Shown: piece by piece, positions 11,245-22,202 of the stretch
Position numbering within the stretch: position 1 is the first letter of the stretch
How the letters are laid out: every line of letters starts with the position of its first letter
DNA from: Ascoidea asiatica
Lineage: Eukaryota; Ascomycota; Saccharomycetes; Ascoideales; Ascoideaceae
DNA length: 64,000 nucleotides
Reading direction: 5' to 3'
NCBI GenBank assembly: GCA_001600695.1
Contig: BCKQ01000003.1
Location: 372,001-436,000, forward strand
Notes under the pieces: generated by a model
The model's database searches: none
The model's input: the letters and a program-made list of their open reading frames with translations, nothing else
What the model was told of the DNA's origin: nothing
Translations under genes and position numbers: made by a program

Positions 11245-11787
11245 AATTAGATATAATTCAAGAGTATCATTATCATCTATCTGGGATACAAGATATACTA
11301 ATCATTCCAGACATTCTGGATATATTTCAATCGATTCAGATACTTCTCATTCAATTCGAGTTTTGATACTTTACATTCAATTACATCCCTCAATTTATCT
11401 TTATAATAATAATTATAATATATCCCCTAATATATTTCACATTTTATTATTTCATATCATATAATATTATATTATATTATATTCAATCCATTGCATTCCA
11501 TTTAAATTCAAATAAGTGTTACAGTTATAATCCCAAGTATAGTTACAGTTATAGTTATAGATCAAGTTAAATTAGTTCAATTATATTAATCATATTTTCA
11601 TAAATGATAAATTCAATCAAAAGTTTCAAAAGTTTCAAAAAATATTAATTAATATCAGAAATTAAAATAATTTATTACAAAAAATTAAAAAAAAGAAATA
11701 AAATTCTATTGAATAAAAGAAAAAAAACATTTAAATTTTTATTATTTAAAATAATTACTTTGTGTTATTATTCATTACTCTTTAATT

Positions 11788-12090
11788 ATGGGACAGTCTT
11801 TAAGTAGAGCTTTATCAAATAATCATTCAACTAATACTGTAACTAATAACAATAACAACAATAGCAATATTACTAATACTAATAGTTCTAATAATATTAA
11901 TAGATCCGTCAAAGGAAATAGAAATAATAGAAATAATAGAAATAGTAATTTAATTAATAGAATTAGTAATAATATTTTAAATCTGAATCATAATAGTAAT
12001 CAAACAAATACAATGAATTCAAGTATGAATTCAAATATAGATTCAAATAATTTATCTCATCCTAATAATAATCAATCAATAGATAACAAC

Positions 12091-12131
<41 letters not shown>

Positions 12132-15100
12132 AAGTATTGATAATGATTCAATTACTTTAACTCCATCTTTAAGAAGAAGAAGACATTCTTCTTTAAATGA
12201 TATTCCAACTTTAAATAATTCAATTTCTTTAAATGATTCAAATAATCAATCAACAAATATTATTAATTCAAATGATACCAATAATAGTAATTCAACTAAT
12301 TTTGTTTCAACAGTTTCAAGAAGAAGAAATTTAAGAAGAAGATTAACAAATGTAATAAGTAATTTATCAAATTCAAATACTATCAATAATAATATACCAC
12401 CTTCAAATTCAACTCAAACTGTAAATTCATTACCTACAACATTATCAAATTCAACAAGACAAAAATCATCAAAAAATAATAAATCTAAATCTAAATCTAT
12501 AAGACCTCCAAGAACTCCTCCAAGACTTAGATCAAGATCAACTCGTTCAATATCTTCAATAAATCCATTAAATATTATTGCTCAAAATTCTTCAATTCAT
12601 TCAACTTCTTTAATTCAACCATCTCAATCAAATAATTCAAATAATTCAAATCAATCACTTTTTGTTCATCCATTTCGTTCAAATCCTTCAAATCCTACAA
12701 TTAATTCAAGAGCTTCAAGTGTTTTAAATGGTAGAACTTTAAATACAAATATTAGATCTAATTTTAATCCATTATTAGCATCAGATTTAAATCTAGTAAA
12801 TGATAATAATAATGATAATAATAATAGTAATACTAACATTAATAATAATAATAATAATAATAATCCATCTACTCATTCAACTCATCTACAATCAATATTA
12901 AGAAGTTTAAGAAATAGTCATTCAACAAATCTTTCAAATGAACTTAATCAACAAAATTCAAATCTTGCAACTACAAATACAAATAATTCAATAAATTCTA
13001 TAATTTCAACTAATTCAAATCATTCAAATCATTCAAATAATACAAATAATTCAAATAATTCAAATAATTCGGGTTTTAGATTACCTAGATCAAGAAATTC
13101 AAATACAAACTTAAATTCTAACTCAGTTCCAGATACTAATACAACAAATGATAATAATTTACCACCTTCAACTTCAAATACATCTGTTCCAAGATTACCA
13201 AATGATTTACCTGCTTCTGAATCTTTTCAAGCAAGAAATTCAGAATCTTTTATAAATCAATCAGAAATGTTAAGTAGATTATTAGAAATTGCTGCAACTT
13301 CAACTTTATTAACCATGGTTGGTGGTACTTCTATTTTACATGGTACAAGAATAGATAATAGAAATTTGGTGAATAATAATAATAACAGAATTACACAAAC
13401 TAATTCTAGAACCAATAATAATTCAAATAATTCTACAAATACTACAACAAATAATCAATCAAATAATACTACAAGAAATGTTGATAATTCTCCAATGCGT
13501 TTAGTTTCTAATTCAATTTCAAATATAATGAATAATAATATTACATCTTCAAATGATGCTGATGGAAGTGATTCAACTTTTCAAGAATTTTTAGATGCTT
13601 TACATAATGGTTTATTAGCAAATGAATTATTAAATAGTGTTAGAAATTCTATTATTAGAAGAAATAGACAATCTGATACACCAAATAATACTTCAAATAA
13701 TACTAATACATCAACCAATAATACATCAACTAATAATACATCAGTTAATAATACATCTCAGAATATTGCAAGTAATTCTGATCAAATATTATTAGATGGT
13801 AATTCTAATAATAATAATAACACTAATAATAATAATAATATTAATAATAATAATAATATTACCAATAATGTGAATACTTCAATTCCCCAGTCTACAGACA
13901 ATTCTATACCACCTATAACTTTAACAACAGATTCCATTTCAATTGAATCTCCACCAAATCAACCAATGTCCTTTTTTAGAGCATTTAGATTTGATTCAAA
14001 TATAGAACAAAATCAAGCAGAACCTCATTCAGTTCCAGTGATCATTGTAGGTGTTCGATCTATACCTCCAGGTTCAAGAGAAGATGAAACTAGAACTAAT
14101 ATTACTACTACCACTAATACTACAGCAGGACCTATACATGAACCTTTATTAAATAGAAATACTACTAATACTAATATTAATTTAACAAGTGGAACTTCAC
14201 GAAATGAAAATATGGTTCCTCAAACAGTTTCTATAAGTGCTCAAGAAGATTTAAATAGTGGTAGAAGAAGAGGATTACGTTCACTTTATTCTAATAGTAA
14301 TTCTAATAGGCGTTTTAGTCGAAGACATCTTGGTTCGAGTGATACCAGTCTGAATGATGATGATGATGATGATGATGACGATGATGACGATGATGATGCT
14401 GCCATTTCTAATTTACCTACTTGGGGAAGAAGGACAAGAAGAAGAGCAATGAGAATTCCACGTCATACTGGAATACCACATAGACCTTTAAATTTTGCTG
14501 CTGAAAGAGACGATAGAATTCATTTAGCAAATTCAAGATCTTCAGATTCAATTTCTCGTGAACAAGCAAGACAATGGGTTATATTTGTTGTTGGAAATTC
14601 ATTTCAATCAGATCATCCAATATTGACAGCTCCTTCATTAATGTCAGAAAATCCAACATATGAAGATTTATTAGCTTTACAAAATTTATTAGGAAATGTT
14701 AAACAACCAACTGCTAGTCAATCAGAAGTTGATGAAGCTGGTGGTTTAGTTAAAATAATGGTTCGAGCTTCAAAAATTCAAAATTCATCAACAAAAAATT
14801 CATTAAAAAGTACAGAACTGAATCAAGAACGTCCTGGATTAGATTCTGAAGTATCTACATCATCAATATCACAAAATGGAAGTATTAATGGTAATGGTAA
14901 GAAAAGAATTTCATCATATATTTCTAATAAATTTAAAAAAAATAAAACTAATTTAGTTTCATCAGATACTAAAAGAAATTTAAGAAATAAAGAAGGATTA
15001 AAAGATGATTTAAATATAAATGGAATTAATAGTAAAAATTTAGAAAAATCAGAAGATTCAGATTTCTCAAAAGTTAAAAAATCAAATGAAACTACTACTA

Positions 15101-15387
15101 TAAAAAATGAAGAAAAATGTACATTTGTTAATAAAACTGAAAAATGTGCTATATGTTTAACAGAATATGAAACAGGAGATATTGGTAGACGATTAAATCA
15201 ATGTGATCATTTATTTCATAAGGATTGTATTGATCTTTGGTTAACCACAGGTAAAAATTCATGTCCATTATGTAGAACTAAAGGTGTAAATCAAAATCAA
15301 GAATCTACAATAGGAAATTCAGGTTCAACAAATAATTTAGTTTCTAGTACAACTACAACTACAACTACTACAACTCAACGTTTATGA
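11788..15387 (+). CDS. Large RING-H2 E3 ubiquitin ligase with a predicted N-myristoylation signal
   Basis: A 1199-residue protein. The C-terminus has a complete RING-H2 finger at about residues 1120-1164: CAIC, then CDHLFHKDC, then CPLC, so a RING-type E3 activity is expected. It begins MGQSLSR, which fits the MGxxxS N-myristoylation pattern and suggests membrane attachment. A conserved block at about 927-970 (WVIFVVGNSFQSDHPIL, then PTYEDLLALQNLLG) resembles a domain I associate with RING proteins of other ascomycetes. The rest is Asn/Ser-rich with RRR clusters and a run of Asp near residue 860. I do not recognise a named yeast ortholog. No earlier in-frame ATG lies nearby. Confidence 0.8.
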
Positions 15388-15708
15388 ACATATTTTTAAG
15401 AAAAATAAGAAAAATTAGAATCAATAATTTATTTAAATTTTTTTTTTTTTTTAGCATATTTACAAAGTTTAATCACATTTTTTTTATTAGTTTTTATTTA
15501 ATTTTTTTTCATTATAAATTTTTAAATTGATCAACACTTTTTTGATATATAATAATGATTTTAAACTTAACTTTGGATATAAATTAGTGCAATGGTTTAT
15601 TTATATTTTTATATTTTTATATTTTTATATTTTTATATTAATACCCCAATAAATGATAATAAGTAATAATAATAAGTAATAATAATAAGTAAAAGTAAAT
15701 TTATTTAA
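15388..15708. other. Convergent 3' intergenic region RING/PGA2
   Basis: Poly-T tracts, a pentameric ATTTT repeat near 15605-15640 and an AATAATAAGT repeat. Typical AT-rich 3' untranslated sequence; nothing else seen. Confidence 0.6.
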
Positions 15709-16323
15709 TTAATCTTCTAATAAATCTTTTATATCATCAAGATCTTCATCATATTGATTTGAAATTTGATTAATTTTTGCTAAATTTCTTAAAGTTTTAA
15801 TATTTTTTTTATTTTGTTCTTTTGTTTTTTGACCCCAAGCAAAACCTGAACTTGAAGAATTTTTAGATTGTTTATCACTTTCATTATCACTATCACTATC
15901 ACTTTCATTTTCATTTTCACTAGATGAATTTTCATTATTATTATTGAATAAAGTATCTATTTCATTTACATAATTTGGATCATTTTTTAATTTTTTAATT
16001 TCTTCAGAAGTCATTAAATTTTTTAAATTTTTTAATTTTTTTAATTCTTTTAAATTTTTTTTATTATTTTTTTTTAAATTTTTAATTTTTTCAGGATTAT
16101 TACTTACAATACTTAATTTTGCTTTATTTTGTTGAAATTTTAAAAATAATCTTCTTAAGAAAATATATGAAGAAATAATTATAATTAATCTAATAAATTT
16201 AAAATAATTTAAATTTAAAATTTCTATTGGTAAATAATTTATAATTAAATTAAAATAAAAATCAGGTATATAAATTTGAAATTGATATAAGATATCATTT
16301 AAATTTGAAGTTGAATTTAACAT
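15709..16323 (-). CDS. PGA2: Pga2, ER protein needed for maturation of secretory cargo
   Basis: A 204-residue protein with one membrane segment (about residues 44-60, within FKFIRLIIIISSYIFLRRL), followed by a Lys-rich coiled region. A Ser/Asp/Glu-acidic linker and the conserved FAWGQKTKEQNKK box come next, and it ends DIKDLLED. All three landmarks match yeast Pga2 (about 130 residues), an essential ER/nuclear-envelope protein required for processing of Gas1 and alkaline phosphatase. The extra length is N-terminal plus the acidic linker. The GC-richer patch at 16505-16575 is its likely promoter. Confidence 0.82.
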   Translation of the reverse strand: MLNSTSNLNDILYQFQIYIPDFYFNLIINYLPIEILNLNYFKFIRLIIIISSYIFLRRLFLKFQQNKAKLSIVSNNPEKIKNLKKNNKKNLKELKKLKNLKNLMTSEEIKKLKNDPNYVNEIDTLFNNNNENSSSENENESDSDSDNESDKQSKNSSSSGFAWGQKTKEQNKKNIKTLRNLAKINQISNQYDEDLDDIKDLLED

Positions 16324-16783
16324 TTTTTGATTAAATGATTTATTATATTTAAGATATTGTTTATATTTATTTGATGATTATTTTTGATTATGTTTATATA
16401 TATGATTATATTTCATATTCTATTTCATAATCTATTTCATAATCTATTATTTATTGTATTTTAAACGAATTTAATTAAAAAATAATTTTTTTTACCCAAT
16501 AAAAAAAACCGGGAAGGTTCGAAACAGTTGAAACGAGCGGAAACGGGGCGGAAGAGAGAAAAGAGCGGGGCCTTAAGAAAATGAAAAGAAATAAAAGAAA
16601 TATTTTAAGAGATTGAATAATTTATTGAATAGTTTATAGAAGAGTAATTATTTATTGGAGACAGATTGAGTATATACAGAATAGTAAATTAATGAAATAG
16701 AAATAGAAATATATAGAAGATTAATGATAATGAATAGAGAAAGAAGTAAGTAAAATGAGTAAAATACATAATGATAATTGTAC
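16324..16783. promoter_or_regulatory. PGA2 upstream region and CYC1 3' flank
   Basis: AT-rich apart from a G-rich patch at about 16508-16573 containing AACGAGCGGAAACGGGGCGG-like sequence, about 190-250 bp before the PGA2 start. This looks like the PGA2 promoter core. A GGTTCGAAAC stretch in it resembles a Pol III B box but has no tRNA around it. Confidence 0.5.
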
Positions 16784-17113
16784 TTATTTTGTAGCAGAGA
16801 CTAAGTAAGTGATTAAATCATTTCTATCTTTATCTTTCTTTAAACCACCAAAGGCCATTTTAGTACCTGGAATATATTTCTTTGGATTGACGAGATAATC
16901 AGACATTGTTTGTTCACTCCATAAGACATTTTTATTGATATTTGCATCAGTGTATGAAAACCCAGCAGCTTTACCTGAATGTCTGCCAAAGATTCCATGC
17001 AAATTGGGACCAACTTTGTGAGGGCCTCCTTCGTTGAGAGTGTGGCATTGCAAGCATCTGGTTTTGAAGAGAGTGGCTCCCTTTTTGGCACTTCCTTTTT
17101 TGAATTCACCCAT
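16784..17113 (-). CDS. CYC1: Cytochrome c
   Basis: A 109-residue protein, nearly identical in layout to yeast iso-1-cytochrome c. The haem attachment site CLQCH, the [13 protein letters not shown] block, the [10 protein letters not shown] helix and the [14 protein letters not shown] block with the Met haem ligand are all present. It carries electrons from complex III to complex IV in the intermembrane space. It needs no presequence. The 5' half uses many C- and G-ending codons (CTC, TTC, TGC, CAC, CCC), the 3' half mostly AT-ending ones, so the GC-rich promoter patch grades into the gene. The first in-frame ATG gives the canonical N-terminus. Confidence 0.98.
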   Translation of the reverse strand: MGEFKKGSAKKGATLFKTRCLQCHTLNEGGPHKVGPNLHGIFGRHSGKAAGFSYTDANINKNVLWSEQTMSDYLVNPKKYIPGTKMAFGGLKKDKDRNDLITYLVSATK

Positions 17114-17478
17114 TTGCAGCAGTAGCAGTAGCAGTTGCAGTAGCAGAAGCAGATATATTTGAAATACACAAAAAGAATAAATATAACAGAGATAATAAAG
17201 AATAGAACAGAGAATAAATGAGAAGTGATGTTCAGCAGTGGCCAGTTCTCTATCTTCATTTCTTCATTTCTTCATTTCTTCATTCACTGCTTCCTTTGCT
17301 GGTTATTTATAACAACCTCGATTTTGTACCACTTCAAACTGCTCAACCACTTCAAAGGCCTCCCACAGCCCGCTGACAAAGACAAGCCACGGAAGCAGGC
17401 TGCATCGGGACACTGAACACCAAAAGAAGGCCGCGTGGCAGTGCTATGGTGCGGATGTTGACCTTTCCGGGGCCTGTC

Positions 17479-17502
17479 ATTGGCTGCTGCCACGGAACTG
17501 CG
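17479..17502 (+). promoter_or_regulatory. Composite CCAAT element shared with COX6
   Basis: ATTGGCTG, seven variable bases, then GGAACTGCG. The same two half-elements with exactly the same spacing occur at 21506-21529 upstream of COX6, in the same orientation relative to the gene. ATTGG is the complement of the CCAAT core bound by the Hap2/3/5 complex, the known activator of respiratory genes in yeasts. It lies about 365 bp before the CYC1 ATG. Confidence 0.7.
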
Positions 17503-17600
17503 CGGATGAGTTTCATTATTTTTGGTTCGTGACTGTGCCACGCCGCCGGTTACATACTCGCCATGAAGTGGCTCAGTCAGGTCACCAACGCAATATTGAA

Positions 17601-17615
17601 ACGGCGCAATACTGG
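17601..17615 (+). promoter_or_regulatory. Second element shared with COX6 (ACRGCGCARTACTGG)
   Basis: ACGGCGCAATACTGG here; ACAGCGCAGTACTGG at 21594-21608 before COX6. There are two differences in 15 bases, in the same order relative to the CCAAT element in both promoters. Flanking sequence here has two more GCAATA copies. The bound factor is unknown. Confidence 0.6.
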
Positions 17616-17770
17616 CACGACGCAATAATGCCACGCAAAACCAGACCCCGAAGGATTTAAAGTTACCTACAAAAAGAATTAAAATACAAATATAAATATA
17701 AATATGAATATAAATATGAATATAAATATGAATATATTACACAAATGTCATTATTATTATCATTATTATC

Positions 17771-17803
<33 letters not shown>

Positions 17804-17807
17804 GTCA

Positions 17808-18997
17808 TTACCAACCAAATCTTAATTGAGATGCTGTAAAAACTGGTGGTTTCCAAATTAATTTCTCTGGATCAATATTATGACGATTTTTTTTCTTAAA
17901 TTTTTCATATTGTTCAATAACTTGAATTGTTAAACAAATAATATGTTGACCTTTATAATATCTTAACATATTTAATGATTGTAATGTATGTAAAATATCT
18001 GCTGTTGTCATTGAAGTTATTGAACTAATTTCATCAATTGTTATATCTTTACAATTTTTTTCAAATAATATATTTATAATTCTTTCACTCCAAAATGCTC
18101 TATATGATAATAATCCTAAATCTGATAATGGTTTTTCTGGGGATCCAACTTTATTTTCTCTTTTACTTAATTCATATGAAAATTCAATTAATAATTTACC
18201 AAATCCTAATCTTTGATATTGTGGTAATGTTAAAATACATGCTAAATTATAATTTTCTGCACTTTCTTTTTCTTTTGAAAAATATCCAACTAAATGATAT
18301 CCAAATTTATCTCTTATACACATACAATAAAATAAAAATGGATCAACATCATAATATAATGTTTTATGATCTAAAAATAATTTACTTAATAAACAAAGAT
18401 TTCTACAATATTTTCTTTGTTTTTTACCATCAATTTCAAAAAATGAAATTTTTAAATCTCTATAAATTTCATTACCTGGTGGATGTCTTAATGTACATTT
18501 ATTTCTAAATCTTTCAAATTGTTTTTTTGATCCAAAATAATTTAAACTATATTCACAAATAAAAATTTCTTCTTCTTCTGTTAATTCAATTGGATATGGT
18601 GAAAAATACCATGGTTCAACTTCATGATTACCAATAATAACTTTATTTAAATTTCGAATTTTTGAAACTTCTAAATGATTTTGTGCCATTGATCCACCTG
18701 ATCTTAATTTTTCAATTTCTTCATTTCTTGTTAATCCATTTTTTAAATTTAATCCTTGTACATCAATATTATCTAAATCCATAATATCTGTATTACTACC
18801 ATTAGATTTACTTAAACTTATTGTTGAATCATTAAAATCATTATTAATAATATTTAAACTTGTTGAAGATTTTATATCTAAAATTTTAGAATTTTGATTA
18901 TGTTTTGAATTTGATTTAAAATTTTTTGAATTTAATTTTTTTTTCTTAGATTTTGATTGATTTTTACTTTTTCTTTTATTTCTACCATTACTTTGAC

Positions 18998-19049
<52 letters not shown>

Positions 19050-19646
19050 TAAAATATCATTTGAATTTATTGTTGGTATATATCTTTTATTCAGATTAAT
19101 CTTAGATATATTAATCCATTCATCTAATCTTTTATTATAACCTTGATAATGAACATAAATTTCAACTTTACCCTTTTTAAAATGTTTTGATAAAATTTCA
19201 GTAATAATTTCTTTATTATCTTTAATTACATAATATTTTGAACCAATAATAATATCTTCAATTTTTACTGAAGTATCAAGTTTAACTTCTTTTATTTCTT
19301 CAATATCATCATTATTATCTTTTTGATTTTCAATATTTTCAATATTTTCAATATCTTCAATATCTTCAATATCTTCAATATCTTCAATATCTTCAATATC
19401 TTTAATTTCTATAATTTCAGGAATACTTTGAATATTTTTAATTTCAACTAAATCTAAAGATTTATCATCAGATTCCATATTTATATCTTTCATTATAGTA
19501 TCTTTAATATCTTCAATTTTTATTTTATCTTCATTTTTTAAATCATCTTCAATTTTTATATTCATTTTATTATTATTTTTACTAATATTATTGGTATCAT
19601 TAGAATCATTTGTATTACTAATATTACTTATAGAATTACCTTTCAT
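17808..19646 (-). CDS. ESA1: Esa1, MYST-family histone acetyltransferase of NuA4
   Basis: A 612-residue protein. Residues about 129-190 form the Tudor-knot/chromo-barrel ([14 protein letters not shown]), and the MYST domain fills the C-terminal 270 residues. The catalytic Cys is C470 in [12 protein letters not shown] and the general-base Glu is E504 in [10 protein letters not shown], 34 residues apart as in yeast Esa1 (C304/E338). The acetyl-CoA loop QRLGFGK and the C-terminal [15 protein letters not shown] are intact. The zinc finger lacks most metal ligands, as in yeast Esa1. It acetylates histones H4 and H2A. The N-terminus is about 130 residues longer than usual and contains an acidic (EDI)n/(ENI)n repeat; an Asn run follows the Tudor domain. 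Confidence 0.96.
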
Positions 19647-19818
19647 TATAAAAGTACCACTAATTTACTTTAACTTGTTTTAACTTGTTTTAATTTGTTT
19701 TAATTTTATTATGATTAAAATAGAATAGAATAGAATAACTAGATAAATATCATTCCACTGCTTTTTTCAAATAACATAACTACTTTATTATTATTCTTTC
19801 TTTATCACTTTGTTATTT

Positions 19819-19849
<31 letters not shown>

Positions 19850-20419
19850 TTTAATTCTTTATCGTTTTTTTCGTTTTTGTATTTTATCTCTTTATGAAAT
19901 TGTTGCTGTTGCTTATTTTTGAATAGAAATTGACGTGGCACGTGACGTTTGTAAGAGAATTTTAAAAAAAAAGATTGAATTTTAAAAAAGATTGAATTTT
20001 TCAATTAACGATAAAAAAAAATGCTTTTAAAGAATAAAAAAAAAGTAAGAAAAAAGTAAGAAAGTGAATTGATATTCAAAAATGAACCAACAGAAATTTG
20101 GAAAAGTTTGAAATAAACGAAAAGGTTCCTTTTTCAATACTGAAATGAAGTGATTGTTATTTTTATATTTGATTACGTAGTGTAGTTTATAAGTGAAACT
20201 GATTTTTTTTCAATTTTGAATAGAATGAATGAATCAAAAACTTTGATAAATAAATTTGAAAGATAAAGATATAAATAAAGTAATAAATAATTAGTTAAAT
20301 AAATGTAATGTAATGTAAATAAGTAAGTAAATAAGTAAGTAAATAAGAAAGTAATATATATTAAATTGTCATACTTTAATTTAGTAGTAAAAATTAATAA
20401 GGAAATACTATTATATTAA
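19647..20419. promoter_or_regulatory. ESA1 upstream region and COX6 3' flank
   Basis: AT-rich with T-rich and A-rich strand-asymmetric tracts. A single GC-rich motif, TGACGTGGCACGTGACGT (19931-19948), contains a perfect CACGTG box about 290 bp upstream of the ESA1 start. The part nearest COX6 holds TAAGTAAG-type short repeats. No gene seen. Confidence 0.5.
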
Positions 20420-20908
20420 TTAAGGAAATAATTCTTCTTTTAAATCAATACCTAAATCTTTTTTAATATCTTTTAATTCATCTAAATAAGCTTCATATTG
20501 TTCTTTATTTTCAACTTTTACTTTTAAACCTTCAAATACTCTAACAGCAGTTGCATAATCATTAACTCTTCTACAAGCTAATAAAGCTTTTTCAATAACA
20601 GAAGGAGATGGAACTAAATCATATGAAAAACAATTATTTAAAACTCTTTGAACTTCAAATAAATCATAAGCTTCTTCAAATTCTTTTTCAAATCTAACAG
20701 TAAATTCTTCAAAAGTTTCTTCATCATGAGCATCACTATAATTTCTAATACCAAAATTTTTATTTAAATTTAATGAATTTTTAAATAATAAATTATTATT
20801 ATTTAAATTATTTGAAATAATTGGTGATGATGTATTTCTAATATTATTTGATAATACAACTCTTTTAATAACAGAATTTTTCAAACATTGTCTTAATGGA
20901 GAAAACAT
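20420..20908 (-). CDS. COX6: Cytochrome c oxidase subunit 6 (Cox6; mammalian COX5A)
   Basis: A 162-residue protein. Residues 1 to about 57 form a Ser/Asn/Arg-rich mitochondrial presequence; the mature part opens with SDAHDEETFEEFTVRFEKEF and continues AYDLFEVQRVLNNCFSYDL, matching yeast Cox6 almost residue for residue, and ends LKEELFP. It is a matrix-side structural subunit of complex IV. Its upstream region shares two elements with CYC1, the electron donor to the complex, pointing to common regulation. Confidence 0.97.
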   Translation of the reverse strand: MFSPLRQCLKNSVIKRVVLSNNIRNTSSPIISNNLNNNNLLFKNSLNLNKNFGIRNYSDAHDEETFEEFTVRFEKEFEEAYDLFEVQRVLNNCFSYDLVPSPSVIEKALLACRRVNDYATAVRVFEGLKVKVENKEQYEAYLDELKDIKKDLGIDLKEELFP

Positions 20909-21505
20909 TTTTGATTATAATTATGACTTTATTATATTATATTATATTATAGGATTAACGTAAATTAGATTAACAAAAGAATTTTAACTGAGATCTATTT
21001 CATAAATATTTCATAAATTTTTCATAAATATTTTATAACTTTTTATATTTTCAATCCTTTCATTCATTCATTCATTCATTCACTCATTCAATCTTTGTTC
21101 TCAATGGATAAGAAATAAATAATAAATTCAATATCACTCAATCAATCAATAATCCAATACAAAACAATGCAATAAACTCAAAGCGTGTGAAAATCAGGCA
21201 AATTATGGCAAAGCTTGGAAAATGGCACTCAGAAAACCAGCTGCATGGAATAGCGAACAGAGAGCTTTCTTAAAGAACAATTAAGAACAAATAAAGAATA
21301 GTTAAAGAACAGTCAATTAGTACCATTGATTAGATTCAAAGCCCTTGTTATTTGCCCAATTTTGAAATTGGTCGGTAGTTTGTTAGTGACTGAAAATGAC
21401 CGTTAAGAGGACCGTTAAGAGGACCGTTAAGAAGAATCCCTTTGATTTTCAGCTTTTCACCGTTACAAGCAGGAAAAATAAGATGCTTTTTTTTTGCACG
21501 CGCTG

Positions 21506-21529
21506 ATTGGCTGGCTGCGAGGAACTGCG
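21506..21529 (+). promoter_or_regulatory. Composite CCAAT element shared with CYC1
   Basis: ATTGGCTG, seven bases, GGAACTGCG: identical in both half-elements and in spacing to 17479-17502. It lies about 600 bp before the COX6 ATG. The preceding ACGCGCT (21498-21504) also recurs at 34999-35005. Confidence 0.7.
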
Positions 21530-21593
21530 TGCTTCCAGATTGGGAAGTGGTAAGACCACTTTGTAGAAGCCACTGCAAAGGTACTGCATGCTT

Positions 21594-21608
21594 ACAGCGC
21601 AGTACTGG
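21594..21608 (+). promoter_or_regulatory. Second element shared with CYC1 (ACRGCGCARTACTGG)
   Basis: Matches 17601-17615 at 13 of 15 bases and lies downstream of the CCAAT element on the plus strand in both promoters (88 bp here, 122 bp at CYC1). Confidence 0.6.
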
Positions 21609-22202
21609 TTTTGCATTGCGCTGTCAGCAGGATATTTGATAACCGGACAATGGATGTCATTATCCATTTTGGTATATTATCCATGCTGCGGTGAGAATGG
21701 ATATCAGAAAAGGGTATACGGATTTAATTTAATTTAATTTATTTAATTTAATTTAATTTACACAAAAATAAAAATAGCTTTAATTAATTGATTTAATTGA
21801 GAAGAAACTGTCAGAAATAACCAAAACAAGACAAACAGAAATATAATGTAACAACAGAACAGGAAATAGTTAAATTTAACAAAAGATTGATATCAAATAG
21901 TAGAATAAAATAAGTGAAAAATGTAATTTAAGAAAATAATTGTAACGAAAGAATGAAAGAGAAGAAAATAGAACGAATGAGTAAAATAGTTAGATAAATA
22001 AATAAATGAGGGAATGATTGATAACTTTTTTAATCAAATTAATAACACATTGAAAAATTAAAACTAAAACTGAACATAAAACTAAAATTGAAATGGTAAC
22101 TAAAATTTAAAACAAACAGACAAAAAATACAAACAAAAAGCAAACAAAAATTTAATAAAACAAAACAAAACAAAACAAAGCAAAAATTTAATAAAAATCA
22201 TT

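Larger units (their letters stand above)
10427..11787. promoter_or_regulatory. Divergent promoter region of EFR3 and the RING-H2 gene
   Basis: A 1.36-kb interval with an AT-rich half near the RING gene and a GC-richer half (about 10600-10980) near EFR3. It contains the 17-bp repeat array at 10674-10758, a heptamer array and an 11-bp array. The 64-codon frame at 10782-10976 is not convincing as a gene. No RNA gene seen. Confidence 0.6.
17114..17807 (-). promoter_or_regulatory. CYC1: CYC1 promoter and leader
   Basis: Immediately before the ATG the mRNA-sense leader is a repeat of CTGCTA/CTGCAA hexamers (17115-17152 on the plus strand). Further upstream, 17290-17650 is one of the GC-richest patches in the window and carries a CCAAT box (ATTGG) within the element at 17479-17502, and a second element at 17601-17615, both shared with COX6. 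A 116-codon frame across this patch (17284-17634) is rejected as noncoding. Next to ESA1 the interval becomes AT-rich (GAATATAAATAT and CATTAT repeats). Confidence 0.7.
20909..22202 (-). promoter_or_regulatory. COX6: COX6 promoter region (also 3' flank of MRS6)
   Basis: The first 300 bp before the ATG are AT-rich; a GC-rich block spans about 21180-21720. It holds the CCAAT composite at 21506-21529, the second CYC1-shared element at 21594-21608, and a direct repeat in which GGAACTGCGTGCTTCCAG (21521) recurs as GGTACTGCATGCTTACAG (21580). A 7-bp inverted repeat CAGCGCA/TGCGCTG lies at 21595-21623. Open frames of 65-76 codons across this block have no family resemblance. From 21720 to 22202 the sequence is AT-rich 3' flank of MRS6. 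Confidence 0.65.

Noticed and set aside
17284-17634. 116-codon minus-strand frame upstream of CYC1.
   Set aside because: Lies in the CYC1 promoter over the CCAAT elements shared with COX6; open because AT-rich stops are rare in GC-rich DNA.
21348-21667. Overlapping 65-76 codon frames on both strands upstream of COX6.
   Set aside because: Both strands are open for the same compositional reason, with no recognisable protein; region is promoter.
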